From Erysipelotrichaceae bacterium (lineage in GTDB: Bacteria; Bacillota_I; Bacilli_A; RFN20; CAG-826): a stretch of 12,645 nucleotides of DNA. Each line of letters opens with the position of its first letter. Within the stretch, counting starts at the first letter, position 1. This document shows, in pieces, positions 6,597 through 12,645 of the stretch. The DNA lies in assembly GCA_012729405.1 (NCBI GenBank), contig JAAYDH010000106.1:1-12645 (forward strand), written 5' to 3'. Made by a program: the position numbers and the translations under genes. Below the pieces are notes generated by a model, which was not told the origin of the DNA, ran no database searches, and worked only from the letters and a program-made list of their open reading frames with translations.

Positions 6597-8024
6597 TCAA
6601 ATGATTCCGCCGGGAATAATTAGTGGCGCAAACACTTCTTTCCAAATAATGAAATAGGTTAATAAAGACACAATATCAACAATGGTAGTGGTGAAGGGAC
6701 TGCACATTACAGCGGGATCAACTTTGATCATTTTTGCAAAGAATGGTAATAAGCAACCGATTAAACGAGAAATAATCATTGTTACAATCAAAGTTACTCC
6801 GACTAAAAGCGAAATATAAAGGCGAGTTAACCATATGTCATGTCCATAGGTATCTTGGATATTTACGACTCCAGCAGCCATCTCAGTGAAAGTCAAAACG
6901 ACGGCAAATAGACCGACGAAAATTGCGATGATGGCTGAAACTCGCAACTCCTTCCACAAGACTCTTTTTAAATCGCCCTTCTTAAACTCATCGAGAGCGA
7001 TTGAACGAACAATCATAGTTGTCGTTTGCCCTCCTGAGTTTCCGCCGGCATCGAGGATTAGTGGAGAGAAAACTGCCAGAACAGCAAAAGAAGCAATTAA
7101 GCCGTCAAATGCCGAGGTAATCGCGGCCGTTCCTATTTGTAATATCATTAAAGCGAAAATCCAAGGCAGGCATTTCTTTACTAACTTCCAAACAGAAGTC
7201 TTTAAATAAGGCTCTTCCATCGTGCCGACTTGCTTCAATTTTGACACGTCTTCATAGGCCTCTTGAACGATGATGTCTACAATATCATCAATGGTGATAA
7301 TACCAATAATTTTATTTTCGTTATTCACGACAGCCATGGCGTTAAGGTCATAACGTTTGAACATGTTTGCCACTTCCTCTTGATCGTCATTGACATTACA
7401 AGTAACAAAGTCGCGATTCATGATATCTTCCATAATGTCGTTTTCTTTGGCAAAGACTAAATCATCAAGATGAACAGTTCCAACCAAGGTTCTTTTCGCG
7501 TCGCGGATGAATAGGGTATAAATGGTTTCAACTTCACGGCCTTTTTCACGAATCATCGAGATGGCTTCTTTAACAGTGATGTTCTCGTGCATCTCGATAT
7601 ATTCAGTTGTCATTAACGATCCAGCAGTATATTCTTTGTAGTTTAAAAGAGTATTGATATTTTTTCTTAAATTTGAAGGGGCAACTCTCAAAATGCGATT
7701 CACGACATTAGCAGGCATTTCTTCCATCGTGTCGACGATATCGTCAGTGAAAGAGTTCTCGAGAAGTTCGATAAGATCTTTATCGGAAAAACTCTTAATA
7801 ATTCTTTCTTGCTGTTCAGAGCTCATATACGAAAAGAGGTCACCAGTGTAATCTTTGCTGACAACGCGGAAAATATAAATAAGTGATTGGACATTATCAA
7901 CCGTTTCCAAAGCTTCGGCGATATCGATGGTAGGAACAACTTCAAAAATCTCTTTGAGTTTATTTGCATTTTTGCTCTCTAAAGCTTCCAGTAAATCATT
8001 CTTAAAAGTAAGTTCATTGCTCAT
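6597..8024 (-). CDS. mgtE: Magnesium transporter MgtE
   Basis: This 475-residue protein is the full-length MgtE type, a dimeric Mg2+-selective channel of the cytoplasmic membrane gated by its own cytosolic sensor domain. The helical MgtE N domain is at about 35-130, followed by two CBS domains (about 137-200 and 202-260), then a connecting helix and five transmembrane segments (about 285-475). The pore-region signatures are present: D325-A-G-G-N-S-G-G and D436-P-A-V-M-C-S-P-F-T-T-T-I-V-D450. D450 corresponds to the conserved pore aspartate of the family. GAGGAGG lies eight bases before the ATG at 8022-8024. The stop is TGA immediately followed by TAG. The 185-base upstream region shared with pduL shows no M-box riboswitch; control probably rests on Mg2+ sensing by the protein itself. 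Confidence 0.96.
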   Translation of the reverse strand: MSNELTFKNDLLEALESKNANKLKEIFEVVPTIDIAEALETVDNVQSLIYIFRVVSKDYTGDLFSYMSSEQQERIIKSFSDKDLIELLENSFTDDIVDTMEEMPANVVNRILRVAPSNLRKNINTLLNYKEYTAGSLMTTEYIEMHENITVKEAISMIREKGREVETIYTLFIRDAKRTLVGTVHLDDLVFAKENDIMEDIMNRDFVTCNVNDDQEEVANMFKRYDLNAMAVVNNENKIIGIITIDDIVDIIVQEAYEDVSKLKQVGTMEEPYLKTSVWKLVKKCLPWIFALMILQIGTAAITSAFDGLIASFAVLAVFSPLILDAGGNSGGQTTTMIVRSIALDEFKKGDLKRVLWKELRVSAIIAIFVGLFAVVLTFTEMAAGVVNIQDTYGHDIWLTRLYISLLVGVTLIVTMIISRLIGCLLPFFAKMIKVDPAVMCSPFTTTIVDIVSLLTYFIIWKEVFAPLIIPGGII

Positions 8025-8153
8025 AATTTTTGCCTCCTCGTGTCTATGATAACCCTTTTTGCTGGTTGAGAAATAATTATTCGGAAGAAAAGCGATATTT
8101 TAGTAAAAATATAGGAAAAAAATTCCTTTATTTGATTTAATCACCCTTTTAGA

Positions 8154-8181
8154 TGAATTTTAAGTTTATTTTTGATAAAAT
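8154..8181 (+). promoter_or_regulatory. Probable promoter of pduL
   Basis: TGAATT (8154-8159), a 16-base spacer and TAAAAT (8176-8181) within TGATAAAAT. The -35 is weak; the -10 has the same form as those of the tRNA and HAD genes. The leader would be about 20 bases long and contains AAGAGG. Confidence 0.5.
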
Positions 8182-8209
8182 ACTTTCGCACAATAAGAGG
8201 AAAATTTAA

Positions 8210-8785
8210 ATGAAACAAATTTTAGTTGAAACAAGCGCTCGTCATGTTCACGTCAATGAAGAGCAATTCAAAATTCTATTTGGTCAAGATCAGGACTTAA
8301 CTCCTCGCGCTCCATTATCTCAACCCGGACAATATGTCAGTTCGTCTCGTGTTGATATTGTTGGACCCAAGAAAACAATTTCTGGAGTTTCTATCCTTGG
8401 ACCTTACCGCAAATTTGCTCAAGTTGAAGTCTCAGCAACTGATGCTCGCACTTTGGGAGTTATCCCTCCAATTAGAGAATCAGGACATATTTTCGACAGT
8501 GCTCCAATTAAAATTGTTGGTCCAAAAGGCGAACTTGATTTACCAGAAGGGTGCATCATTGCCAAAAGACATATCCATATGACTCCAAAAGATGCCGAAG
8601 AATTTGGTGTCAAAAGCGGCGATGTTGTCAGCCTTGAAGTGAAAACCCCAGAACGAAGCACCATCTTTGGCAATGTCGTCGTCCGTGTGAGAGAAGATTT
8701 CGCCCTTGCCTGTCACCTTGATACTGATGAAGCTAATGCTGCCGGAATTGTCTACTGCCCGACTTACGGAAATCTCATCAAATAA
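8210..8785 (+). CDS. pduL: PduL-type phosphotransacylase (phosphate acyltransferase)
   Basis: This 191-residue enzyme exchanges CoA for phosphate on short acyl groups (acetyl or propanoyl). With acetate kinase it allows ATP formation from acyl-CoA. Two PduL domains are visible, each carrying histidine zinc ligands: A-R-H12-V-H14-V near the N-terminus and K-R-H121-I-H123-M at the start of the second half. The G-P-Y-R-K and C-P-T-Y-G segments also fit. The N-terminus begins directly with the catalytic domain and lacks the extra encapsulation helix of microcompartment PduL. No microcompartment genes are nearby, so a cytosolic Pta-like role is likely; this is inference. AGAGG lies nine bases before the ATG. 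The stop overlaps the next gene's start (TAATG). Confidence 0.93.
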   Translation: MKQILVETSARHVHVNEEQFKILFGQDQDLTPRAPLSQPGQYVSSSRVDIVGPKKTISGVSILGPYRKFAQVEVSATDARTLGVIPPIRESGHIFDSAPIKIVGPKGELDLPEGCIIAKRHIHMTPKDAEEFGVKSGDVVSLEVKTPERSTIFGNVVVRVREDFALACHLDTDEANAAGIVYCPTYGNLIK

Positions 8786-9042
8786 TGTCGACCCTTGTCT
8801 TCAAACCCGAAGGCGTCTGTTCTCGGGAAATGATTATTGAATACGAAAACAACTTTATCACTCACGCGACTGTCAAAGGCGGCTGCTCAGGAAACTTGCA
8901 AGCTATTTGCCGCCTGATTGAAAACCAACCAATTGAACAGGTTATTGTCAAATTGGAAGGTATCAAATGCCGAGGGAGTCGAAACGGCCAAACCTCATGC
9001 CCCGACCAATTAGCAAAAGGTTTGAAGTCTTTGTTGAAATAG
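8785..9042 (+). CDS. TSCPD-domain protein (TIGR03905-like)
   Basis: This 85-residue protein contains the eponymous T70-S-C-P-D74 motif, together with G-V-C12-S-R, G-G-C34-S-G-N-L-Q and K-C62-R-G. It has five cysteines in all, C12, C34, C42, C62 and C72, most in conserved-looking motifs, suggesting a metal or redox site. The TSCPD module also occurs at the end of some B12-dependent ribonucleotide reductases; stand-alone small versions have no assigned function. The start shares one base with the pduL stop (TAATG), so translation is probably coupled to pduL. The metK promoter -35 lies inside its last codons, and the downstream riboswitch terminator would end its transcript when SAM is high. Confidence 0.88.
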   Translation: MSTLVFKPEGVCSREMIIEYENNFITHATVKGGCSGNLQAICRLIENQPIEQVIVKLEGIKCRGSRNGQTSCPDQLAKGLKSLLK

Positions 9043-9062
9043 TCACCAATCATTTATATAAT
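9034..9062 (+). promoter_or_regulatory. Promoter of the metK riboswitch transcript
   Basis: TTGAAA (9034-9039), a 17-base spacer and a perfect TATAAT (9057-9062). The expected start point, about seven bases downstream, falls at 9069-9070, the first base of the aptamer P1 helix. The -35 lies within the 3' end of the TSCPD gene. Confidence 0.8.
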
Positions 9063-9068
9063 AAATAC

Positions 9069-9171
9069 ACTTATCAAGAACCGTGTTAAAGAGATGTAAA
9101 ATCACGGTAGCAACTCTCAGTAGTGAGTAAGTGCTTTCTCTAGCAAGGCCCCATAACCTTGAGCGATAAGT
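9069..9171 (+). promoter_or_regulatory. SAM-clan riboswitch aptamer (SAM-I-like, short P2) of metK
   Basis: P1 is ACTTATC (9069-9075) / GATAAGT (9165-9171). AAGA (9076-9079) follows, as in SAM-I. P2 is ACCGTG (9080-9085) / CACGGT (9103-9108) with a 17-base cap containing GATG and AAAA. P3 starts with GCAAC (9110-9114) and ends with GTGC (9131-9134), closed by CTCA / TGAG (9116-9119, 9124-9127) with loop GTAG. P4 is CAAGG (9144-9148) / CCTTG (9157-9161). The P2 loop AGAGA (9090-9094) is complementary to J3/4 TCTCT (9137-9141), forming the pseudoknot. The positions that contact SAM in SAM-I (AAGA guanine, GCAA, GUGC, and P1 uridines) are all conserved. There is no room for the usual P2b helix and kink-turn. 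The position in front of metK supports SAM as ligand. Confidence 0.8.
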
Positions 9172-9187
9172 AGTGGAAAAAAAGTTT

Positions 9188-9220
9188 AATGCCTTTCCAA
9201 GATTATGGGAGGCATTTTTT
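9188..9220 (+). terminator. Regulated intrinsic terminator of the metK riboswitch
   Basis: AATGCCTTTC (9188-9197) pairs over ten positions with GGGAGGCATT (9207-9216), two of them G-U, and is followed by a T-run that reaches 9220. The competing antiterminator pairs CCCATAA and CTTG (9150-9156, 9158-9161) with CAAG and TTATGGG (9198-9201, 9203-9209). It uses the 3' strand of aptamer P4 and opens the terminator stem. SAM binding should therefore favour termination. Confidence 0.85.
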
Positions 9221-9233
9221 ATAGGAGTTCATC

Positions 9234-10421
9234 ATGGAAAAAGAAAAGATTTTATTTACGTCAGAATCAGTGAGCGAAGGTCATCCTGATAAGGTGTGCG
9301 ACCAAATCGCTGATGCTGTCTTGGATGCTTGTTTGGAAAAAGATGAGAATGCTCATGTCGCTTGTGAAGTTTTTGCCAGTGCCAACTTTATACTCATCGG
9401 AGGAGAAATTACTCTTAAAGATAACCAAAATATTGATTTTGATGCGACCGCCAAATCGGTCTTGAAGAAAATTGGTTACAATCGTCCTGAATTAGGAACT
9501 GATTATCACACTGTCGAGGTATTGAGCAAAGTGAAAACCCAAAGTCCGAATATCGCGATGGGTGTCAATCAAGAAAAACCCGAAGATTTAGGAGCGGGCG
9601 ATCAAGGTATTATGTTTGGCTATGCAACAAACGAGACCAAAGGATATATGCCCTTACCGATATCAATTGCGCATAAATTAGTCCGCGAAGCATCAAATCA
9701 AAGGAAAAACGGACAATTTAAATGGGCACGTCCAGATATGAAAAGCCAGGTGACAATTGATTACACCGACCCAAAAAATATCAAAATAGACACCATCCTT
9801 ATGTCGATTCAACATGACCCCGATGCTGATTTGAATGAATTTAAAAAATACATTCACGAGCACATCATGAAGAAAGTCGCTAAATCATTCCATTTAAATA
9901 GTGACTTCAAATTTTTAATTAATCCAACCGGTTTATTCGAAATCGGTGGCCCTGCCGGAGATACGGGCGTGACCGGAAGAAAAATCATTGTTGATACATA
10001 CGGCGGTTCTTGTGAGCACGGAGGTGGGGCTTTCTCAGGAAAAGACCCGACCAAAGTTGACCGTTCAGCGACCTATATGGCTCGTTACATGGCAAAAAAT
10101 TTGGTGGCAGCTGGTGTTTCTGATCGCTTGCAAATTCAACTCAGCTACGCGATTGGGGTTAATCATCCACTCTCGATTGGAATCCGCACCTATCACACCG
10201 CTCATTACAGCGACGATGTCATTTTGCGTGTTATCAAAAAAGTTTTCGATCCACGTCCCGGAATGATTATCAAGAACTTCTCATTAACAAAACCTTCATT
10301 CAAATATCAAAATTTAACAAATTATGGACATTTTGGACGACCGGACTTAGATCTTCCTTGGGAACAACTCGATAAAGTCGATGAAATCAAATCTCTTCTT
10401 GCTCTCGAGAAGAAGAAATAA
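9234..10421 (+). CDS. metK: S-adenosylmethionine synthetase
   Basis: This 395-residue cytosolic enzyme, of normal family length, makes S-adenosylmethionine from methionine and ATP, releasing phosphate and diphosphate. Signature motifs are present: S-E-G-H17-P-D-K near the N-terminus (ATP and metal binding), the hexapeptide G120-A-G-D-Q-G125, G-G-P-A-G-D-T-G-V-T-G-R-K in the middle, and the glycine-rich loop G263-G-G-A-F-S-G-K-D271. No expected residue appears missing. AGGAG (9223-9227) lies six bases before the ATG, just beyond the riboswitch terminator. Expression is predicted to be switched off by its own product through the upstream aptamer. It is followed by its own terminator. Confidence 0.98.
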   Translation: MEKEKILFTSESVSEGHPDKVCDQIADAVLDACLEKDENAHVACEVFASANFILIGGEITLKDNQNIDFDATAKSVLKKIGYNRPELGTDYHTVEVLSKVKTQSPNIAMGVNQEKPEDLGAGDQGIMFGYATNETKGYMPLPISIAHKLVREASNQRKNGQFKWARPDMKSQVTIDYTDPKNIKIDTILMSIQHDPDADLNEFKKYIHEHIMKKVAKSFHLNSDFKFLINPTGLFEIGGPAGDTGVTGRKIIVDTYGGSCEHGGGAFSGKDPTKVDRSATYMARYMAKNLVAAGVSDRLQIQLSYAIGVNHPLSIGIRTYHTAHYSDDVILRVIKKVFDPRPGMIIKNFSLTKPSFKYQNLTNYGHFGRPDLDLPWEQLDKVDEIKSLLALEKKK

Positions 10422-10424
10422 TAG

Positions 10425-10447
10425 AAGGCCTAAAGGCCTTTTATTTT
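10425..10447 (+). terminator. metK terminator
   Basis: AAGGCC / GGCCTT (10425-10430 and 10435-10440) with loop TAAA is followed by TTATTTTT, four bases after the metK stop. Confidence 0.85.
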
Positions 10448-10507
10448 TATCATTGAAAAATATGGTTGTTATTGTGTAAAAGTAATGTTGAATTTGCTTT
10501 GGCAAGT

Positions 10508-10542
10508 TATAATATTGATGAGCAAACTTCTTGAACTATAAT
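10508..10542 (+). promoter_or_regulatory. Candidate hpf promoter elements
   Basis: A perfect TATAAT stands at 10508-10513 with only a weak -35 upstream. A second candidate is TTGATG (10515-10520), a 16-base spacer and TATAAT (10537-10542). The second would start the transcript at or next to the ribosome binding site, leaving a leader of about 12 bases. Both may be used. Confidence 0.5.
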
Positions 10543-10561
10543 TTGAGGAGGAGGTTAACAT

Positions 10562-11113
10562 ATGAAATATCAAATTATTGGCAAAAACATCTCGATTACG
10601 GAGGGCATTTCGTCGTCCGTCCAAAAGAAACTCGGTCGCCTTGACAAGTACTTCTCACACAATGATGAAGTCAATTGCCGCGTCGTCTGCAGCACCCATG
10701 GCGAAGACTCAAGAGTCGAAGTCACAATTTTTCTTTCCCAAGTTACTCTACGAGCTGAAGTAGAGGAAAAAGACTTATACAACGCTATTGACACTGCCGT
10801 CGAAAAATTAGTCGGTCAAATTCACAAACTTAAGACCAGAATGGACCGCAGCAACGGCAGATTATCTTTCGCTGAATCCATGGATATTGAACTTGATACC
10901 AAAAAGGAGAAGAAAGAAGAAAAAGATACCGTTGTCCGTGCGAAATCTTACTATCTTAAACCGATGGATATCGAAGAAGCCATCGCTCGCATGGAAGCAC
11001 TAGGTCATGATTTCTTTGTCTATTTAGACAAGGATGATGATCGATTCTCTGTCGTTTATATCCGTCGCGATGGTGGCTATGGCGTCATCCAAGCGGAGAA
11101 CCCTATTAAGTAG
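10562..11113 (+). CDS. hpf: Ribosome hibernation promoting factor, long form
   Basis: This 183-residue protein binds the 30S decoding region and dimerises two 70S ribosomes into inactive 100S particles during slow growth. The N-terminal S30AE domain (about 1-100) begins M-K-Y-Q-I-I-G-K-N-I-S-I-T and includes the V-E-V-T-I segment and the D-L-Y-N-A-I-D helix. A lysine- and glutamate-rich linker (about 108-124) follows. The C-terminal dimerisation domain (about 125-183) has K-P-M-D-I-E-E-A-I-A-R-M-E-A-L-G-H-D-F-F-V-Y, as in long HPF. The two-domain form is typical of Gram-positive lineages. AGGAGG lies about seven bases before the ATG. The gene is monocistronic, between the metK terminator and its own. 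Confidence 0.96.
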   Translation: MKYQIIGKNISITEGISSSVQKKLGRLDKYFSHNDEVNCRVVCSTHGEDSRVEVTIFLSQVTLRAEVEEKDLYNAIDTAVEKLVGQIHKLKTRMDRSNGRLSFAESMDIELDTKKEKKEEKDTVVRAKSYYLKPMDIEEAIARMEALGHDFFVYLDKDDDRFSVVYIRRDGGYGVIQAENPIK

Positions 11114-11132
11114 AGGAGTCAAATCAAATTTA

Positions 11133-11160
11133 AAAGGTGGAAGGATTTCCACTTTTTATT
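11133..11160 (+). terminator. hpf terminator
   Basis: GTGGAA (11137-11142) and TTCCAC (11147-11152) form a stem with loop GGAT, extended by A/T pairs and followed by five T. It lies about 20 bases after the hpf stop. Confidence 0.85.
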
Positions 11161-11212
11161 TGTTTCAGGGGTATCGGGCAAAGTTTTCTCGCGCTTTGCG
11201 CTCACTTGTGTG

Positions 11213-11218
11213 TATAAT
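11213..11218 (+). promoter_or_regulatory. -10 element of the Cof-type HAD gene
   Basis: A perfect TATAAT without a convincing -35 at the normal distance. It ends 14 bases before the ATG, so the transcript would begin only about seven or eight bases before the start codon, leaving no room for a ribosome binding site. Confidence 0.5.
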
Positions 11219-11232
11219 ATTGCTACTGGACT

Positions 11233-12093
11233 ATGGCAAAGTTACTTGCGACTGACTTAGACGGAACGCTCTTCTATCCGAATCCCATTAAAACTTGTAT
11301 TCCCAAGAAGAATATCAAGTTCTTGCAAAAGTGGATCGATAGTGGAAATCGTTTAGTGATTATTACTTCGCGAAGTCTTGAGTTTATTGAGCGATTAAAG
11401 AAAGAAATTCAAAGACCATTTGATTATCTCGTTTGCTCTTCTGCGCAGATTTTTGCTGATGGTAATCTGATTCGCGATGTTGCCATGCCTAACCAGCCAA
11501 TCTCAGAGGTGCTTAAGATTATCAACGATGAAATCAATCCAATGACCTATATGTTGACCACTAAAGGCCATCCCTGCATCATCAATGCTAATCGCAATGT
11601 CGGAAAACTATTCCTGTTTTTCTATCGACTTTGGCAATTTTTCCAATTCAAACGAATTGAACCTTATGTTATCTCTAACAAGAAGTATGACAAAGAATTG
11701 GAGTTAGGAAGAATTTACAAAGTGATGATTTTCTTCGGTCTTCGTCGAAGGAATAAGAAACTCAGCAAGGAATTGAACAAGAAATTCCGTTTGGAGTATC
11801 CGATGTTTGAGTTCTCTTGGACCACTAAAGTTATCGAAATTACTCCCTATGGATGTAATAAAGGAATGGGTTTAAAATACTATACTGAAGCCTCAGGCTT
11901 TAACAAGGAAGATGTCTATGTTGTCGGAGACTCCGGGAACGACATCTCGATGTTTACTGAATTTTACGAAAACAGCTACTGCATGAAGCATGCCTACATG
12001 AGTGTGAGGAAATATGCGAAGCACACTGTATCTCGGGTTTATAAGCTCGAGAAGATGTTATTGAAAGGAGACAATAAGAATGAACAAAACTAG
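11233..12093 (+). CDS. Cof-type HAD-superfamily phosphatase
   Basis: This 286-residue cytosolic protein has the HAD motifs D8-L-D10-G-T-L (nucleophile and acid/base), I-T45-S-R (motif II), K210 in C-N-K-G (motif III) and G232-D-S-G-N-D237 (motif IV, Mg2+). The long segment between motifs II and III (about 70-200) is a C2-type cap, as in Cof/YidA and sugar-phosphate phosphatases. The substrate cannot be read from sequence; small sugar phosphates or cofactor phosphates are usual. The start has no Shine-Dalgarno site and lies very near the predicted transcript start. The 3' end overlaps the next gene by 14 bases, implying coupled translation. It is unrelated in cap type to the minus-strand HAD at 682-1512. 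Confidence 0.9.
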   Translation: MAKLLATDLDGTLFYPNPIKTCIPKKNIKFLQKWIDSGNRLVIITSRSLEFIERLKKEIQRPFDYLVCSSAQIFADGNLIRDVAMPNQPISEVLKIINDEINPMTYMLTTKGHPCIINANRNVGKLFLFFYRLWQFFQFKRIEPYVISNKKYDKELELGRIYKVMIFFGLRRRNKKLSKELNKKFRLEYPMFEFSWTTKVIEITPYGCNKGMGLKYYTEASGFNKEDVYVVGDSGNDISMFTEFYENSYCMKHAYMSVRKYAKHTVSRVYKLEKMLLKGDNKNEQN

Positions 12094-12645
12094 TCAATAC
12101 ATCTTCAATATCTATCATTACCTCTTACAATTGAGGGATACCTTAGAGTATTGCATTAATCGCGACCACGAAAAACTTCTTTACGATCAAAGAAAAACAG
12201 TCCTTGAGAAAGGCATTGAAGACAACACACCTTTAGGAAACTTCTTAAAGAACAACCCAGAACAGGGTGACAAAATCAAAGGCAAAATCAAAGAATTTTT
12301 GGATGATGTCTACAGCCCGACTAGCACGGTCTTAGCAGTGGAAGAAAACGGAAAGGTCCGCGTCGATCACACCCAACACATCAAACTTTTGGATTATGTG
12401 ACCGGATTAAGCGAATCTATTCGCGACATCATCTACGGTTATTTGAGCTTTGCAAAGTCTAAAAACGAGAGCGAATCTATCATCACCGATTTAGTCTCGC
12501 TTGATGATCGCCTCTATCGCACCATTTTGGCCATGCTCGCTCTTAAAGACTACGAAGCCTCATTCGGTGAGTTCCAAAAAACGATGTCGGAAACCAAGGG
12601 TCAACCGAGCCCTCAATCTAATTTCATCGTTCAAAACGAATTGAT
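12080..12645 (+). CDS. Unknown soluble helical protein (N-terminal part, open to the right edge)
   Basis: The frame opens at ATG 12080-12082 and stays open for 188 codons to the window end. AAAGGAG ends ten bases before the ATG, and the gene overlaps the end of the Cof-type HAD gene by 14 bases, so both probably form one operon. I do not recognise the protein. It begins M-N-K-T-S-Q-Y-I-F-N-I-Y-H-Y-L-L, is largely helical and charged, and has no signal peptide, membrane segment or known motif in the visible part. A strand-like patch, T-V-L-A-V-E-E-N-G-K-V-R-V, at about residues 83-95 breaks the helices. Codon use resembles that of the neighbours. Its job cannot be told from this fragment. Confidence 0.8.
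   Translation, partial: MNKTSQYIFNIYHYLLQLRDTLEYCINRDHEKLLYDQRKTVLEKGIEDNTPLGNFLKNNPEQGDKIKGKIKEFLDDVYSPTSTVLAVEENGKVRVDHTQHIKLLDYVTGLSESIRDIIYGYLSFAKSKNESESIITDLVSLDDRLYRTILAMLALKDYEASFGEFQKTMSETKGQPSPQSNFIVQNEL

Noticed and set aside
6597..6599. TGA read as tryptophan
   Set aside because: The mgtE frame would gain only one residue before TAG, and no gene here has an internal TGA; all tryptophans are TGG.
8025..8209. Possible M-box (Mg2+) riboswitch in front of mgtE
   Set aside because: The upstream region is AT-rich, lacks the conserved M-box core and long paired arms, and shows no terminator before the mgtE ribosome binding site.
8419..8673. Open frame opposite pduL, and similar long frames inside pepF-like, metK and hpf genes
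   Set aside because: They lie wholly within secure genes, have no ribosome binding site of their own and encode low-complexity or unfamiliar protein.
8210..8785. Bacterial microcompartment operon around pduL
   Set aside because: No shell protein genes nearby and the PduL lacks the N-terminal encapsulation helix.
9069..9220. T-box leader for metK
   Set aside because: No T-box core sequence or tRNA acceptor-binding bulge is present, while the SAM-I core elements are found in order.
12410..12480. Eleven-base repeat AGCGAATCTAT, 60 bases apart
   Set aside because: Both copies are in frame within one gene and encode ordinary S-E-S-I segments; most likely chance.
1..12645. CRISPR array, insertion sequence or prophage
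   Set aside because: No spaced direct repeats, transposase, integrase or phage genes are visible and codon use is even throughout.

Overview
The window reads as an ordinary chromosomal segment of a low-GC (about 40%) Gram-positive-type bacterium. The gene set (long-form ribosome hibernation factor, LemA, MgtE, PduL-type phosphotransacylase, GSP13-like S1 protein, M3 oligoendopeptidase), strong AGGAGG-type ribosome binding sites, short intergenic terminators and a CCA-encoding tRNA all fit Bacilli in the broad sense, possibly the Mollicutes-adjacent or Erysipelotrichia-like lineages. That placement is inference. Tryptophan is always TGG and no real gene is interrupted by TGA, so the standard bacterial code is likely. 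No mobile element, prophage or CRISPR array is visible.

Layout. 1-1512 is on the minus strand: a HAD phosphatase with its own promoter and terminator, then an S1-domain gene directly abutting the start of glucose-6-phosphate isomerase (pgi), which runs off the left edge. 1645-4006 is on the plus strand: a small LemA-like membrane protein and an M3 oligoendopeptidase. The oligoendopeptidase converges on a minus-strand four-helix membrane protein (4064-4534) across a bidirectional terminator. 4565-4836 is a structured non-coding stretch. 4837-8024 is again minus: mgtE, then tRNA-Leu(GAG), then a lemA and TPM-domain lipoprotein pair. From 8210 to the right edge everything is plus: pduL overlapping a TSCPD-domain gene, a riboswitch and metK, hpf, a Cof-type HAD phosphatase, and an unknown gene running off the right edge.

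The most interesting element is the metK leader (9034-9220). A consensus promoter places the expected transcription start at the first base of a SAM-clan aptamer. The aptamer keeps the SAM-I core (P1, AAGA, GCAA, GUGC, P4 and a P2-loop pseudoknot), but its P2 arm is shortened and has no room for the usual kink-turn and extra helix. It is followed by a terminator and a mutually exclusive antiterminator, so SAM should switch metK off by premature termination.

Functionally the segment is housekeeping: glycolysis (pgi), acyl-phosphate metabolism (pduL), SAM synthesis (metK), Mg2+ uptake (mgtE), peptide turnover, ribosome dormancy (hpf) and several conserved envelope proteins of unclear role.
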